Positions 1 to 10,300 of a DNA stretch of 64,000 nucleotides are shown here, one piece after another. The notes beneath the pieces were generated by a model. It was not told the DNA's origin and made no database searches. It saw nothing but the letters and a program-made list of their open reading frames with translations. Source of the DNA: Blastobasis lacticolella (taxonomy: Eukaryota > Arthropoda > Insecta > Lepidoptera > Blastobasidae); assembly GCA_905147135.1 (NCBI GenBank), contig LR990059.1, positions 13,043,001 to 13,107,000 of the forward strand, written 5' to 3'. A program made the position numbers and the translations under genes. Each line of letters begins with the position of its first letter. The first letter of the stretch is position 1.

Positions 1-1
1 A

Positions 2-790
2 CCCTTTGATAAGGATTATTATAATAAGAATTATATTTTAACAATACAATGCGAACTCACAAAGTTCGTTGAAGCTTATCCCCTAGAACGTAAGGATACG
101 GTTAGCGTAGCAAAGGCTTTTGTAGAGAATTTCATTCTTCGATTCGGCGTGCCACGTGAAATTGCAACTGACAGAGGTACGGAATTTATATCATCAACAA
201 TGCAAGAAGTGTGTAAGTTACTTAACATCAACCAGTTAACAGCAACAGCTTACCATCACGAATCTATTGGTGCATTAGAAAACACCCATAGACATTTAAA
301 TTCTTACCTTCGTATCCAAACTAATAATGAAGCGAAAACATGGAGTTCATGGATTCTATTCTGGTGTTTTTGTTACAATACCAGTGTTCATACCTCAACA
401 AAATTTACTCCTTATGAGTTAGTTTTTGGAAAAACTTGTGGTAAATTACAACCTTTAATCCAACTTAACTACCAATATAGAACCACTTTATAATAGCGAC
501 AATTATCCATTAACATTAAAACATAGATTACAGATATCGCATCAACTTGCTAGACAAAATTTAATATTGTCAAAAGAAAATAGGAAAAAACAGTACGACA
601 GAAATGTTAACACGGTAATGTATAAAGAAAATGATCAAATATTATTAAGAAACGAAAACGCTAAAAAGATTGATAATGTGTACAACGGTCCATATACTGT
701 CATTGCAGATGAGTCACCAAATGTAAAAATTATAAAAGATAACAAAATTGAAACTGTGCACAAAAACAGAACGAAGCCATATACAATGTA
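2..790 (+). mobile_element. Ty3/Gypsy-type integrase remnant, frameshifted, cut by the window edge
   Basis: This is the C-terminal part of a retroelement pol reading frame. In frame from base 2 it shows the integrase core: the second catalytic Asp in a DRGTEF-type motif near 167-184, and the catalytic Glu in a GALENTHRHL-type motif near 272-301. The first catalytic Asp lies upstream of the window. The frame ends at a stop near 491 and continues in another frame from about 492 to 790, where the basic C-terminal tail (QLARQN, then NGPYTV) is recognisable. The copy therefore carries at least one frameshift and is unlikely to encode a working integrase. A purine-rich stretch and a candidate 3' LTR follow. 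What is seen is the motif order and the frame break; assignment to Ty3/Gypsy rather than a related clade is by resemblance only. Confidence 0.75.
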
Positions 791-966
791 ACCATTTATT
801 AAAATACTATTGTAACCATGTACTTTTATAAACATGTAATCATTATGTACGCATTCCTAATGTACTTATGTAAACAATATCAATATTGTATTTGATTTAA
901 TTTTAAGAAAAAAAAAATTTTATTGTTTCTTTTTCTGTAAAAAAAAAAAAAAAAAAATTTGGGAGG

Positions 967-1094
967 TGTAGTATGTATACTTATTATGCTTAAGATGTAC
1001 ACTATGTAATAAATAGGCTTGTCTTATTACTAATAAAGCCAGTACTATCTCAACCTCGGACATCGTTTTATTTACATAACGTCCCGGCCTTACA
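967..1094 (+). repeat. Candidate 3' LTR of the Gypsy-type element
   Basis: A purine-rich tract (A-run, then TTTGGGAGG) ends just before TGTAGTATG at 967, and a segment of about 128 bp closes with CTTACA at 1094, giving the TG...CA ends expected of an LTR. An AATAAA-type signal (CTAATAAAGCC) lies inside. Distance and order after the integrase fit a 3' LTR, but the 5' LTR is outside the window, so the boundaries are provisional. An LTR this short is at the low end for Gypsy-type elements. Confidence 0.5.
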
Positions 1095-1389
1095 CAAGTG
1101 AGGACATTTTGTCCGATGACGCATCGCCTTGCTTCCTTATTATTACTTATTCTGTTAGTTTTAAATTCCTTTTAATGTGTCATTGGACCAAATAAATATA
1201 CTATATAGCAGACGTTTTTATACAGTACACATTTTGATATAGTGGATTTCGGTAGGTTACATTAACTTAAAAAATGGATAGATGCTCTTTAGGGTCATAT
1301 GGTCCACTGTTAATATGGTCAAAATGTCCACTTTACCTATTCATTCACTATACAGAAATATCCACCCTACAGAAAAATACACTCTCGAA

Positions 1390-1835
1390 ATTACCCCATT
1401 TGGAGTATTGCTCCCATCTATGGGCGGGAGCACCGCAATACCAGCTTGTTCCTTGTGTCTCGATCCAAAAACGCGCTGTAAAAATTGGCAATTATACCAT
1501 GTTCACAAGTGGTATTACACTGGTGGGGTATTCTCCCCAACATATGGTGGGAATTTCTGGAATAATTCATCATCGCATCGCTTTCCATTGACATCCTCAT
1601 ACCTTGGAGCCAAATATTTCGCGAACGGTTTAATTTAATTTAAGTATTTCGCAAATGTGCGGTTCCAAAGGAACGCATACTAAAGTTATGGAAGAGATTA
1701 TGGAGAGTACAACATGAAGTTCTTCAAGGAAGAGGTGAAAAGGTTTTTACGAGGTTGGCTGGTTCATAATGGCTGCGGTAACTACTTACCATCAGACAGG
1801 CCGCAAACTTGGTTGTCAACTTAGTGGTTTAAAAA
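1390..1835 (+). mobile_element. Degenerate non-LTR retrotransposon 3' end (Jockey-like)
   Basis: The fragment LEYCSHLWAGAPQYQL is typical of the C-terminal reverse-transcriptase region of arthropod Jockey/CR1-like LINEs. It is followed by broken remnants of the FxRNFLPRxxxLWNELP region and by a 3' tail with CTTACCATCAGRCAGGCCG and TTAGTGGT, then an A-rich end. The same tail occurs intact at 12021-12293 and split at 50500-50578 and 52318-52375. Several stops and frameshifts show it is dead. Confidence 0.65.
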
Positions 1836-1876
1836 AAATTACCACACTACTATGCTATGTCTTTATAAAAATTTAT

Positions 1877-2176
1877 CATCATGGCGTAATTTCCAGGTTG
1901 CGTTCTCGCGCACGAGGGCCCGGAAACCACCTTGACCATGACAGGATTTTGTAGATCAAATAATTACGGTGGAGCGATTGCCATCATCGTGGTCACTCAA
2001 TCGCCTGAATGTGCAGGTTTTATCACGATATTTTCCCGCACCGTAAGGGCATCTGTTAGTGTTACGCTATTGTACATAACTCACAAACTGTCATTTTTAC
2101 AAGGCGGCACTGGGGTTCGAACCTAATACCTCTCGCTTACGAGTCGGGCGCCTTAACCACTAGGCCACTGACGCTT
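1877..2176 (-). mobile_element. tRNA-derived SINE, copy 1
   Basis: Read on the minus strand, a tRNA-like head lies at 2102-2175, with an A-box-like TGGCCTAGTGG (2157-2167) and a perfect B box GGTTCGAACC (2114-2123). The body contains a GTGATAAAACC-type motif, and the tail carries a degenerate GGCGTTAATGTCC-type motif and CATCAT near 1877. Head, body and tail are shared with copies at 2441-2790 and, without the head, 7741-8008. The promoter boxes are present, but the body is shortened relative to copy 2. Confidence 0.7.
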
Positions 2177-2440
2177 TAATCGAAATTAAATTATTAAGAT
2201 TGAAATATGAAAATGGTATTATAAAAAATCTAGATCTGTTAGACGAATAAATAATTGAAAGAAGTTCAATAGTCTAACTCTAACATTCAAAGTTTAGGAT
2301 GAAAGCTGCCTATCTTACAATCACGTGATTTAAAAAAATATAATCATAAAATGTTGACTTTTCATACAAAAAAGTTCAACACGAGTGACGCCTCCGCAGA
2401 TGTATTTTATATGAATGTAATTAAAATATATTAAAATATA

Positions 2441-2790
2441 TCATAATGGCGTTAATGTCCTGGTTATGCTCTCGCGCACTAGAGCCCCGGGTTTTGACCA
2501 TGATCCAGGATTTGGCAGATCAGGTAATTACAGTGGAGCGACTGTCATCTGACCTCCGTGACCCTGCTACCAGGGAAATCTGACCAGATTAGATCATGGT
2601 TATATATTCAGTCGCCTAAATGTGACGGTTTTATCACGATGTGATCCCTCATCGTAAGTGCATCAGTTAGTATTCAACTAATATACATAACTCAGAAAAG
2701 AGTCATTGGTACATGGCCGCAGTTGGATTCGAACCCGGTACATCTCGCTTACGAGTCGGATACCGTAATCACTCGGCCACCGAGACAGTC
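2441..2790 (-). mobile_element. tRNA-derived SINE, copy 2, longest copy here
   Basis: The tRNA-like head (about 2711-2790) contains GGTTCGAATCC and TGGCCGAGTGA, marking the Pol III B and A boxes. The roughly 270-bp body includes ATCCAGGATTTGGCAGATCA and ACCTCCGTGACCCTGCTACC, and the tail motif GGCGTTAATGTCC lies at 2448-2460. It is the most complete member in this window and serves as reference for the others. Confidence 0.75.
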
Positions 2791-3139
2791 CTAATGTAGT
2801 GAAAATATATAATTGATCTAATTTAGAGCGCGGTTAATGGGTTAATCATGAGCGTTATTGTTATACAAAGACACATAAATACACTGCATACATATATAAT
2901 TTGACTTTTAAAGCTGATTTCCATCCACCGCAGCATTCTGATGTAGTGGACAGCCTGAAACAGTGAACATTTAGTTTTATGCAGTAGACGCAAGAGTTTC
3001 CCTGTAGATCAAATTTTTTGAGTGGACTATATAAATCTGGACTATAGAAACCGTATATGACATAATATACTAATTATTTTCAGGCACATAGGAAAAAAAC
3101 AAAAAAAAACATTCTAACTTAAAAATAAATAATACTCCT

Positions 3140-3290
3140 CTTCAATAGAACAAAACTTACTCCTAAAATTAGGTTTTGACATTCCGAACCCATTCCCATG
3201 GGAAACACATAGAAAATTTCATTAAAATCCGTTCAGTACTTTTTGCGTGAAGGTAACAAGCATTCAAGCATCCATCCATCCTTAAAACTA
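3140..3290. repeat. Interspersed repeat with AAATCCGTTCAGTA motif
   Basis: The block holds TTCCGAACCCATTCCCATGG and then AAATCCGTTCAGTACTTTTT, followed by a short ATCC run. A second degenerate copy at 4128-4275 has TTCCAAACCTGTTCCCGCGG and AAATCCGTACAGTAGTTTTT. The paired motifs at the same spacing show a shared repeat family. The class is unknown to me. Confidence 0.45.
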
Positions 3291-3330
3291 TTGATTGACT
3301 ATTGAGATTGTCATTTTAAATGTATTTCAT

Positions 3331-3583
3331 CAACACAGCCCGTAACAGTTGACTGCAGGACTTCGGGCCTCTCCCATGAAAGGGGAGTACCAAAATCTCC
3401 ACGCTTGGCAGGCGGGTTGGAGATCGCAGTGTTTAAATATAACAATGGAAAATGCTGCTGCCCATTTTCCAGACTACGGAGACTCTTGATCTTTTGCCTC
3501 GAAAACATTAGTCGCCTTGTACGACACCCATGAGTGTAAGGGGTTGGTGCTATTCTACTCTGCCAGACACCACACGGCCAAAT
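3331..3583 (+). repeat. Interspersed repeat family B, copy 1
   Basis: The order of motifs is GACTGCAGGACTTCGGGCC, GGCAGGCGGGTTGGAGATCG, ACAATGGAAAATGCTGCTGC, TTTTGCCTCGAAAACATTAG, then GGACACCACACGGCC-like at the end. The same order recurs at 5284-6121, 22331-22534, 22893-23140, 26916-27025, 47013-47632 (-) and 53436-53660 (-). No coding capacity is evident. It looks like a lepidopteran SINE- or MITE-like family, which I cannot classify further. Confidence 0.6.
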
Positions 3584-4127
3584 AAAATATTTAATTTAAC
3601 GGCCAAATTAATATATTTTACATATTAAATGTATTTAATATGTAAAATAATGCCGTGACCGGCAATGTTAGAAATAAATTATGATATGATTTGAAATTAT
3701 ATTATTAGTTTTAGTAGGAAGTAGGACTGAGTCTACTAAATCTCTCATGCTGCGCCAACATGTCACTGTGTGTTTCCTTCCCACTTTCCTTTTCCCTCCT
3801 CTTTGACTATTGAAAGAGGTAGTAAATGTCCTACTCAATAAATAAATTTTAGATCTGACATACAGCGCGACCACGCTGGCCAACACAATATATTTTATTC
3901 TGCATGAGGCATTTCCTTTAAGTCCTCACGATTACAACGTACCTGCGGTTCTGATTTTTTGTTGCCTGCAACCTAAATGCACGAATCGTAGTTGTTATAA
4001 AAGACAGTTACCGCGTAGTATCAGGCTAAAAATAAAAAAAATGTGGCATAACCCGCCCGTCACTGCCACCGTGAGCCTTCAACCGGAAAGCTCCTGCAAC
4101 TGGCCCGCGACTTTGTCCGTTTAATAT

Positions 4128-4275
4128 TCAGTTCTAACGTTCCAAACCTGTTCCCGCGGGAACCATATTAAATTTCGGGATAAATTATAAAGCATATGTG
4201 CTATTCTAGGCTGTTACATTGCTGTCCAATTTCATCAAAATCCGTACAGTAGTTTTTACATGGAGTAACAAGCAA
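4128..4275. repeat. Second copy of the AAATCCGT repeat
   Basis: This is a degenerate copy of the repeat at 3140-3290, recognised by the two paired motifs. The neighbouring stretch 4280-5280 shows no gene I can support. Confidence 0.35.
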
Positions 4276-5283
4276 AATTTCTCATTTATAATATTAGTAG
4301 GAAGGAGTAGGGTTATCCCTCGCCAGGCCTCGTGCACCCCTCCCCTCCTCTCCTCCCCTTGAGGAGCTGCCCTCGGTCTACAAACGTACAGCCTTCCGCG
4401 TTTTCGTGTGCGAGTAGGAGACCGAAGGTCAGAATAACTTTCTTCAGATAATTGTGCCCACATGCAGTGATACTTCGACGATAGCATAGGGACCATATAT
4501 CGAGACGACCCTTTGGTGACCAGTCTCAAACTTTCGAAGTTCGTACGCAAGATGTCCAACGCAACAACATAGCCTAGCGAGCACCGACCCAGCAATGAAA
4601 AATTGTTTTTCATCTGACACGTTTGTGGACCCAGCCACCGTGGATTACAATTCTGCCAGGATTTTACTGGAATCGCAAAAGGGGGAAACTGGAAAAGTTA
4701 TAAAATAAGAGCGATTGATAATTAGTCTTTTTTTACTATAATGGGCTTTGTTTTTTACCTAGTTAAATAATGCAATGTTATCATTATTGTGAATTACTAA
4801 ATAAAGCGTTCGTTCGTATAAAACTTTATATACTTATGTTATAATGATCCCTAGAATATGGTGCGATTATTTATATCGCATATCAGGCGCACTAACTCTA
4901 TATAAATATTGTTTACGTGTAGTTATTGTATCGAACAAGAAACAAAAACATTCCACAAAAATCAAGTTTCGTCTTGAGCAGGTACCTGTTCAGGCAAGTG
5001 CTCGTTAGGTAGTATTTGGTAGGAGAGTTTTAGCAACCAGGTACCAAGAGTAACAAGTAACAAACTGACTTTGCACAAACTCTTAAATTCCCGACCATGT
5101 TTTTATGATCTTTATCATGATTACGATTGTTACAGTACAAAATTGCAGGCGACGCGAGCACAATGTTCATTTATTTACGCTCTGAATACCATCACTGTAC
5201 AGGTAAGTAGTTTTGGAAAGAAGGTGAAAATTGATATTGTAATTTATGACAGTGTCTTAAGATTACTTATTTTATAGGTACCT

Positions 5284-6121
5284 CTTCATCATCATCATCA
5301 TCACAGTCCATAATAGTCCACTACAGGCCTCTCCCAGGGAAGGTTATTGCCATAATCTCCATTCCTACTTTTTTTATTATTAAAATGCTTTCAGACTACC
5401 AATTGAATTGAAATCAAAACGTCTTTGGAGCCACTACACTATTTACCTTTAGGTATGCTTGGCAGGCGGTGTGGAGATCGCAGGGATAAAAATATAACAT
5501 TGGAAAACGCTTTTGCCCAATTTCCAGCCTACGGAGACTAGATTTTTTGCCTCGAAAAGTAGTCGTCTTGTACGACACCCACGAGTGTATGTGGTTGGTG
5601 CTATTTAGGGGTCGCAAGACCGGTATATCTTTTCTAAACCGGGATTTTCGGTATTAATACTGGGATCCCGGTATTTTCAGGATTTGGAGAAGTTGTTAGT
5701 AATTTATTATAAACTTTTAATTATTATATTCTTTTTTGCATAAAAGTCATAGACAGACTTAAATTGTTAGAGGATTTCATACGAAATGTTATTTTCTAGA
5801 AGAAAAATCTAATTTTAATTTCCCCTATTATAGATCCCCATCGATAAGTATTTTTTTGCTATATAATATTTGATAAAATGATAATAAAGCAAACTTTTAT
5901 GCGTTTTGTTAGTCTAGATGTTGATTAGAATATAAAATTGATTCTAATAGTGCAAATGAAATTTATAATTTGTTTTAACTGAATACCGAAAATCCGGGCT
6001 TTTGTAAAATGAATACCGGTATTGAGAAGGCGTATTTTTCATCCGGGATATCGGTATTTTCGGTATCCGGGATCCCGGTTTGCGACCCCTAGTGCTTCTA
6101 CGTTGCCGGACACCACACGGC
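5284..6121 (+). repeat. Repeat family B, copy 2, split by a MITE
   Basis: The copy starts with a CATCATCATCATCATCACAG run and the GTCCACTACAGGCCTCTCCC head, and ends in GGACACCACACGGCC at about 6121. It is interrupted at 5606-6091 by a hAT-like MITE, inserted in the same GGTGCTATTCTAC stretch that is continuous in the other family members. A further 80-bp AT-rich stretch (about 5365-5450) interrupts its head. Confidence 0.6.
5606..6091. mobile_element. hAT-like MITE with TAGGGGTCGC ends
   Basis: The 486-bp element has terminal inverted repeats TAGGGGTCGCAAGACCGG and, at the other end, CCGGTTTGCGACCCCTA. Both ends carry repeated ATCCCGGTATTTTC-like subterminal motifs, while the centre is AT-rich and non-coding. 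The left flank is GTGCTATT (5598-5605) and the right flank GTGCTTCT, consistent with a decayed 8-bp duplication as hAT elements make. Its host is repeat family B, whose intact copies show the empty site. Confidence 0.75.
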
Positions 6122-6279
6122 CAGACGCATATGCGCTGAGCTGCATGCGCTACGAGGTATTTGTATGAAATTGACGTTCCGCATAACGCCGCGCATCTCA
6201 AGCGCGTCGAGCTCCAGCTGATGTGTTTGGTAGTACTATAAGCAATTAATTTTACCCCTGATACTACTTATTAATCTAT

Positions 6280-6457
6280 ATATAGCACAAAATAAAGTCG
6301 CTTTCCTATGTATGTATCTACGTACGCTTTGATCTTTTAAACTACCCAACGGATTTTAATGCTGTTTTCAACAATAGATTCACGTGGAAGGTTTATAAGC
6401 AACAAAATAGGGTAGGTAGGCGTAAAGAAGGTGTATGCGAACGACTTATTTACTAGT
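6280..6457 (+). mobile_element. AAAGTCGC...CTAGT interspersed element, copy 1
   Basis: It starts near AAATAAAGTCGCTTTCC, contains ACTACCCAACGGATTTTAAT, an AATAGAT and an AGGTTTATAAGCAAC motif, and ends CTAGT. Related copies lie at 6668-6818, 29981-30175 and 57618-57776, all in the same orientation. CTAGT ends and absence of inverted repeats are compatible with non-autonomous Helitron-like elements of Lepidoptera, but this class call is an inference. Confidence 0.5.
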
Positions 6458-6667
6458 TTTGTAAATAAAAGAGCACCATGTTGTAATTATCCAGAAAACT
6501 CATATAGTAATCTTGCCACACAGCGCAGTGCGTGTGGACCATTACTGTCCATTAATCAGGTGAGTATTATACCTTTGCTCACTTATTAGCGCCCTTGCGC
6601 ACTTGAGCGCCTTGAGCTGTAAGTGTAGAACTCTCTTTCTTTCGTGGTGTACAGCGTTCCTGATAAA

Positions 6668-6818
6668 TAATTTTCTCTCTCTTAACTACGCAACGGATTT
6701 TAATGTGGGCTTCAGCAATAGATAGAGTGATTCAAGAGAAACGTTTATAAGCAACGAAATAGAGTAGCCAGGGGGTAAAGTAGGTGAACGCGAACGAAGT
6801 CGTGCTGGATCCGCTAGT
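6668..6818 (+). mobile_element. CTAGT-ending interspersed element, copy 2
   Basis: It is a 5'-truncated copy with ACTACGCAACGGATTTTAAT, AATAGATAGAGTGATTCAAG, CGCGAACGAAGTCGTGC and the terminal CTAGT. It lies about 450 bp upstream of the TATA box of the secreted-protein gene. Confidence 0.5.
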
Positions 6819-7250
6819 AGGTAGCTAAATCGCAAAAAAGTTAAATATGATTATGTAGAACGAACGTCGTAAAGGAACGTCGGCATCTAACCTATCTACC
6901 TAAACAATCCAACCTATTTCTTAGCATACAAGTTCCGTAGCACAAGTCTTAGTTCCTTATTACCTAGCTAAGTAAATGCTCCACAAACAATTGCCATACC
7001 ACTTCCTTCCTTCCTCACTACATCCTCCTAATCCCACCTCATTACTACATAACGAGTAATCTTTAACGACACTAACTACACTTACCCAATTCCCGCCAGA
7101 CCTTCCCACTCCGATACCATCGTGCGCATCACGCATGACGATGGACCACTGAAAGTGGATCTTGTGCAAGCCTCATGGAGACGACACTATGACAATGCTC
7201 CGTATGTTTCCTCATGCCGATTGTCTCGAATCAAGCTTCGGAACGTGAGG

Positions 7251-7286
7251 TATAAATCATAATACAATGCTTAGTGAGCCTCAGTT
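7251..7286 (+). promoter_or_regulatory. Core promoter: TATA box and arthropod initiator
   Basis: TATAAAT at 7251-7257 is followed by TCAGTT at 7281-7286, which matches the arthropod initiator TCAGTY. The initiator A (7283) lies 32 bases after the first T of the TATA box, the spacing expected for TATA-directed initiation. Transcription from 7283 would give a 24-nt leader before the ATG at 7307. Confidence 0.7.
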
Positions 7287-7304
7287 ATGCAAAAGAGGTT
7301 GTAA
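7287..7304 (+). promoter_or_regulatory. Five-codon upstream ORF in the leader
   Basis: If transcription starts at 7283, the first AUG is at 7287. It opens a five-codon frame ending in TAA at 7302-7304, two bases before the main ATG at 7307. It sits only about four bases from the predicted cap, so ribosomes may skip it; a start slightly downstream would remove it altogether. Confidence 0.45.
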
Positions 7305-7306
7305 AG

Positions 7307-10300
7307 ATGGGTGGTATTGTTCTTGTGTATGTAGCAGGGTTGCTCTGTCTGGCGCGGGCTGACTACAGGAGCGATGGGTGAGTTTTCGTGATTCAACGTC
7401 TCATTTTGTTTCTATCGGTACCTACCTATATATAACGAAAAAAAGTTCCAGTAAAGGTATCTAACTTTCCTTTCCTTTTTTTTGGGTATCTATAAATTTT
7501 CTCCCGAAGCACCCCAATCTGAGTCAGTTTAAATCAATATCTTCTAAACATTGCAGCTTCCGCAGCATTGTCTCTTCGACCAATTTCAAGTCGTTTCCGT
7601 GTCAAATTTTGGGATAAAAATATCCTATATCAAGAATTGCCTATCAAGCATTTAAACAATTTTATTTCGGTTCAGAGTATCGATTAATTGGGCTAGACGA
7701 AATATAAAAAAAAAATTAATAGTAAAAATAATAAAAATAATTATCTTGGCGTTAATGTCCCGGTTGTGCTCTCGAGAACGAGGGCCCGGGGTCCGCGTTG
7801 ACCATGGTCCAGGATTTGGCTATCAGGTAATTACAGTGGAGTGACTACCATCTGACCTCCGTGACCCTGCTACCAGGGGAATCTGACTAGATTGGATCAT
7901 GGTTACAAATTCAGTTGCCTGAATTTGCAGGTTTCATCACGATGTTTTCCCTCACCGTAAGAGCATCGGTTAGTATTCAACTAATGTACATAACTCAGAA
8001 AAGAGTTATTATAGTACTAAATAGTACTTATCCTTAAATCAACTTTAATACTGTCTAATGAAGTGAACACATTCTTAAGGTGGGTAATTGTGTAACAAGA
8101 AAAAAATCGATAAAATAGCATTGCTACTTCGAAAAAAAAGATGCTTTGACAGGGTCCTTCAACAATTAAATATTGGGAACGCGCGGAAAATGCCAAAGCG
8201 GACCAAGTGAACCTAAAGGACTTGTTTGTTGGCCTTGCTTTTTACCTATAGCACAGAGAAAACAAATTAGTGACTTTACTAGTTGGTCAGCCGCCACTTC
8301 GTTCGCATGTTTTCCTACACTATAAACATTCCTCTTGAATCACTATAGATTTCGTTTGCAACACCACTACCGTCCTTACAACTCATCATTCTCCTTTTCT
8401 AACCCTTCCTGCTGACCATTCCCAGCTTCGATTTCAGGGGCTTCATGCCGAGTGCGAGTTTCCGCACCGAGGATCAGCTGGCGGAGCCCTCAGCTGAGCG
8501 CGCCGAGCGCTCGGACCGAGACTCCCAGGGTGAGAGGACGCAGCGCTTCGGAATCTCCACGTATGGCAGCACTGGTTCCCAGGTGAGCATGCTACATCCA
8601 AGCAAGAAGGACGAGAGATGCGGGAAAAGCTGCGTTGCTCCCACTTATTGCTCAAGATTAATATACCTGTAGGCTTCATTGTTCGCAGAATAAGTGTTAG
8701 CTATTGAGGCGGACAGGTTTGAACGCCAGCAATTCCAATGTGGGAAACTGTTGGTTGCAAGAGGCAAGTCGTTCGGTGTGGAAGGCATGCGGGAAGGCCT
8801 ATGTCTAGAAGTGGGCGTCCTGCGACTGGGCGTGTGTTCCCGTTGTTTCCATGATCACGTTTCTAAAGCAACGTAAATGCAACTTAACGTGCGCTGTGTA
8901 AGACGAAAACGAGTGTGTTTTTATTTCGTTATGCCAAATTCAGCTGTACCTATGCGCGCGTTAGCTCTTGCACGTACCTACGCATCATGACACACGGGAA
9001 TGATGATGACAAATATTTTGTAAGTAGGATAAAGGACTTTGTAAATCGTCCGTAAAGACTTATGTTTAGGCTATTTTGTAGTACGGGTGAAATGTCAAAA
9101 TGTATGAACAATAATGATGCTAGGGAGTTGTGTCAGGATAGAGCAAAGTGGCGGTCCGTAGTCTCTGTCTACCCCACCTGTGGGACACAGGCGTTAGATT
9201 TATGTATGTATGTGTATGAACAATAACGACCTAGAGGTGTGAAAACAACAGGCATGCTGTGTCACGGGCACTTGAGCTTAACAATCACTTACTTACAAAG
9301 TAATGCTTAGAAAGCGAAAATGTACATGACAAAGTTAAATAATATGTACCTTGTTTTGCTATCTTCGCGTTTGTAGGTGGGTTGGATTAGAGATCGCATT
9401 GGTAAAAACACCCCTTATATAACACCCGTTACTGGAGGGTGTTGGCTAAGTAGATACCTAAGTCTAGTCTCATCCACCACTTATCTAGTCTTCCCCTTTC
9501 AGGCACCTTACGGGGGCTCAGCGCCGGGCCTGTACGGCCCTGTGAAGATCGACCTGGGAGGAGTGCTGATCGGTTCAATCCTGGGATTCGGAGCCGTCCT
9601 CATCCTGCCGAAACTCATGCAAGCACTGTCTTATGGCTACGGCGGCGGATATGGTCGAAGTAAGTGACCTTGATAGAATTAAGAAAAAAAGAAGCATTTA
9701 TTACATATGGACGCCACGATAAAATAATTTTACAACACAATAACATTTTAAAATGCGCTTAATATCTGGTGTGATGTTAAGTGCAGTGGCAGTCAAATAC
9801 CTGACCATAGAATCCGCTCCGCTCGCCCTCGACACACCTCCTCACACCGACGCTTATCCAGAGTTGCAAAAATTTTAATGTAAAAAATAATGCATTAATC
9901 ATTATTTTTTTTAATGGTAATGTAATTTTTATCCATTACTCATTAAAAAAAAAATTTCAATGTAAAATATTCACATTACTCATTAAATAATTAATGAGTA
10001 ATGTGTGGTGCTCCATTACTCATTAAAAAAAATAATGAGTAATGGAATTTTTTACATTGCTCATTAAAAAAAATAATGAGTAATGGAATTTTCCACATTG
10101 TTCATTAAAATTGTAATGAGCCATTATTGGACCTTCATTATCCATTAATTGTAAAAAATGAGTAATGTAAAATTTTCCATTACGCATTTAAAAAGTAATG
10201 AATAATAGAATTTTTTGGACTTAGAAAAATTTTGGCGTTTTCGGAAATCGAGGGGGGCACAGGGACTTAGAAAAATTTCGATGAGTTGCGATCCTATTAT

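Noticed and set aside
2102..2175. Possible functional tRNA gene on the minus strand
   Set aside because: It is attached to a SINE body shared with other copies, and its stems do not all pair as in a real tRNA.
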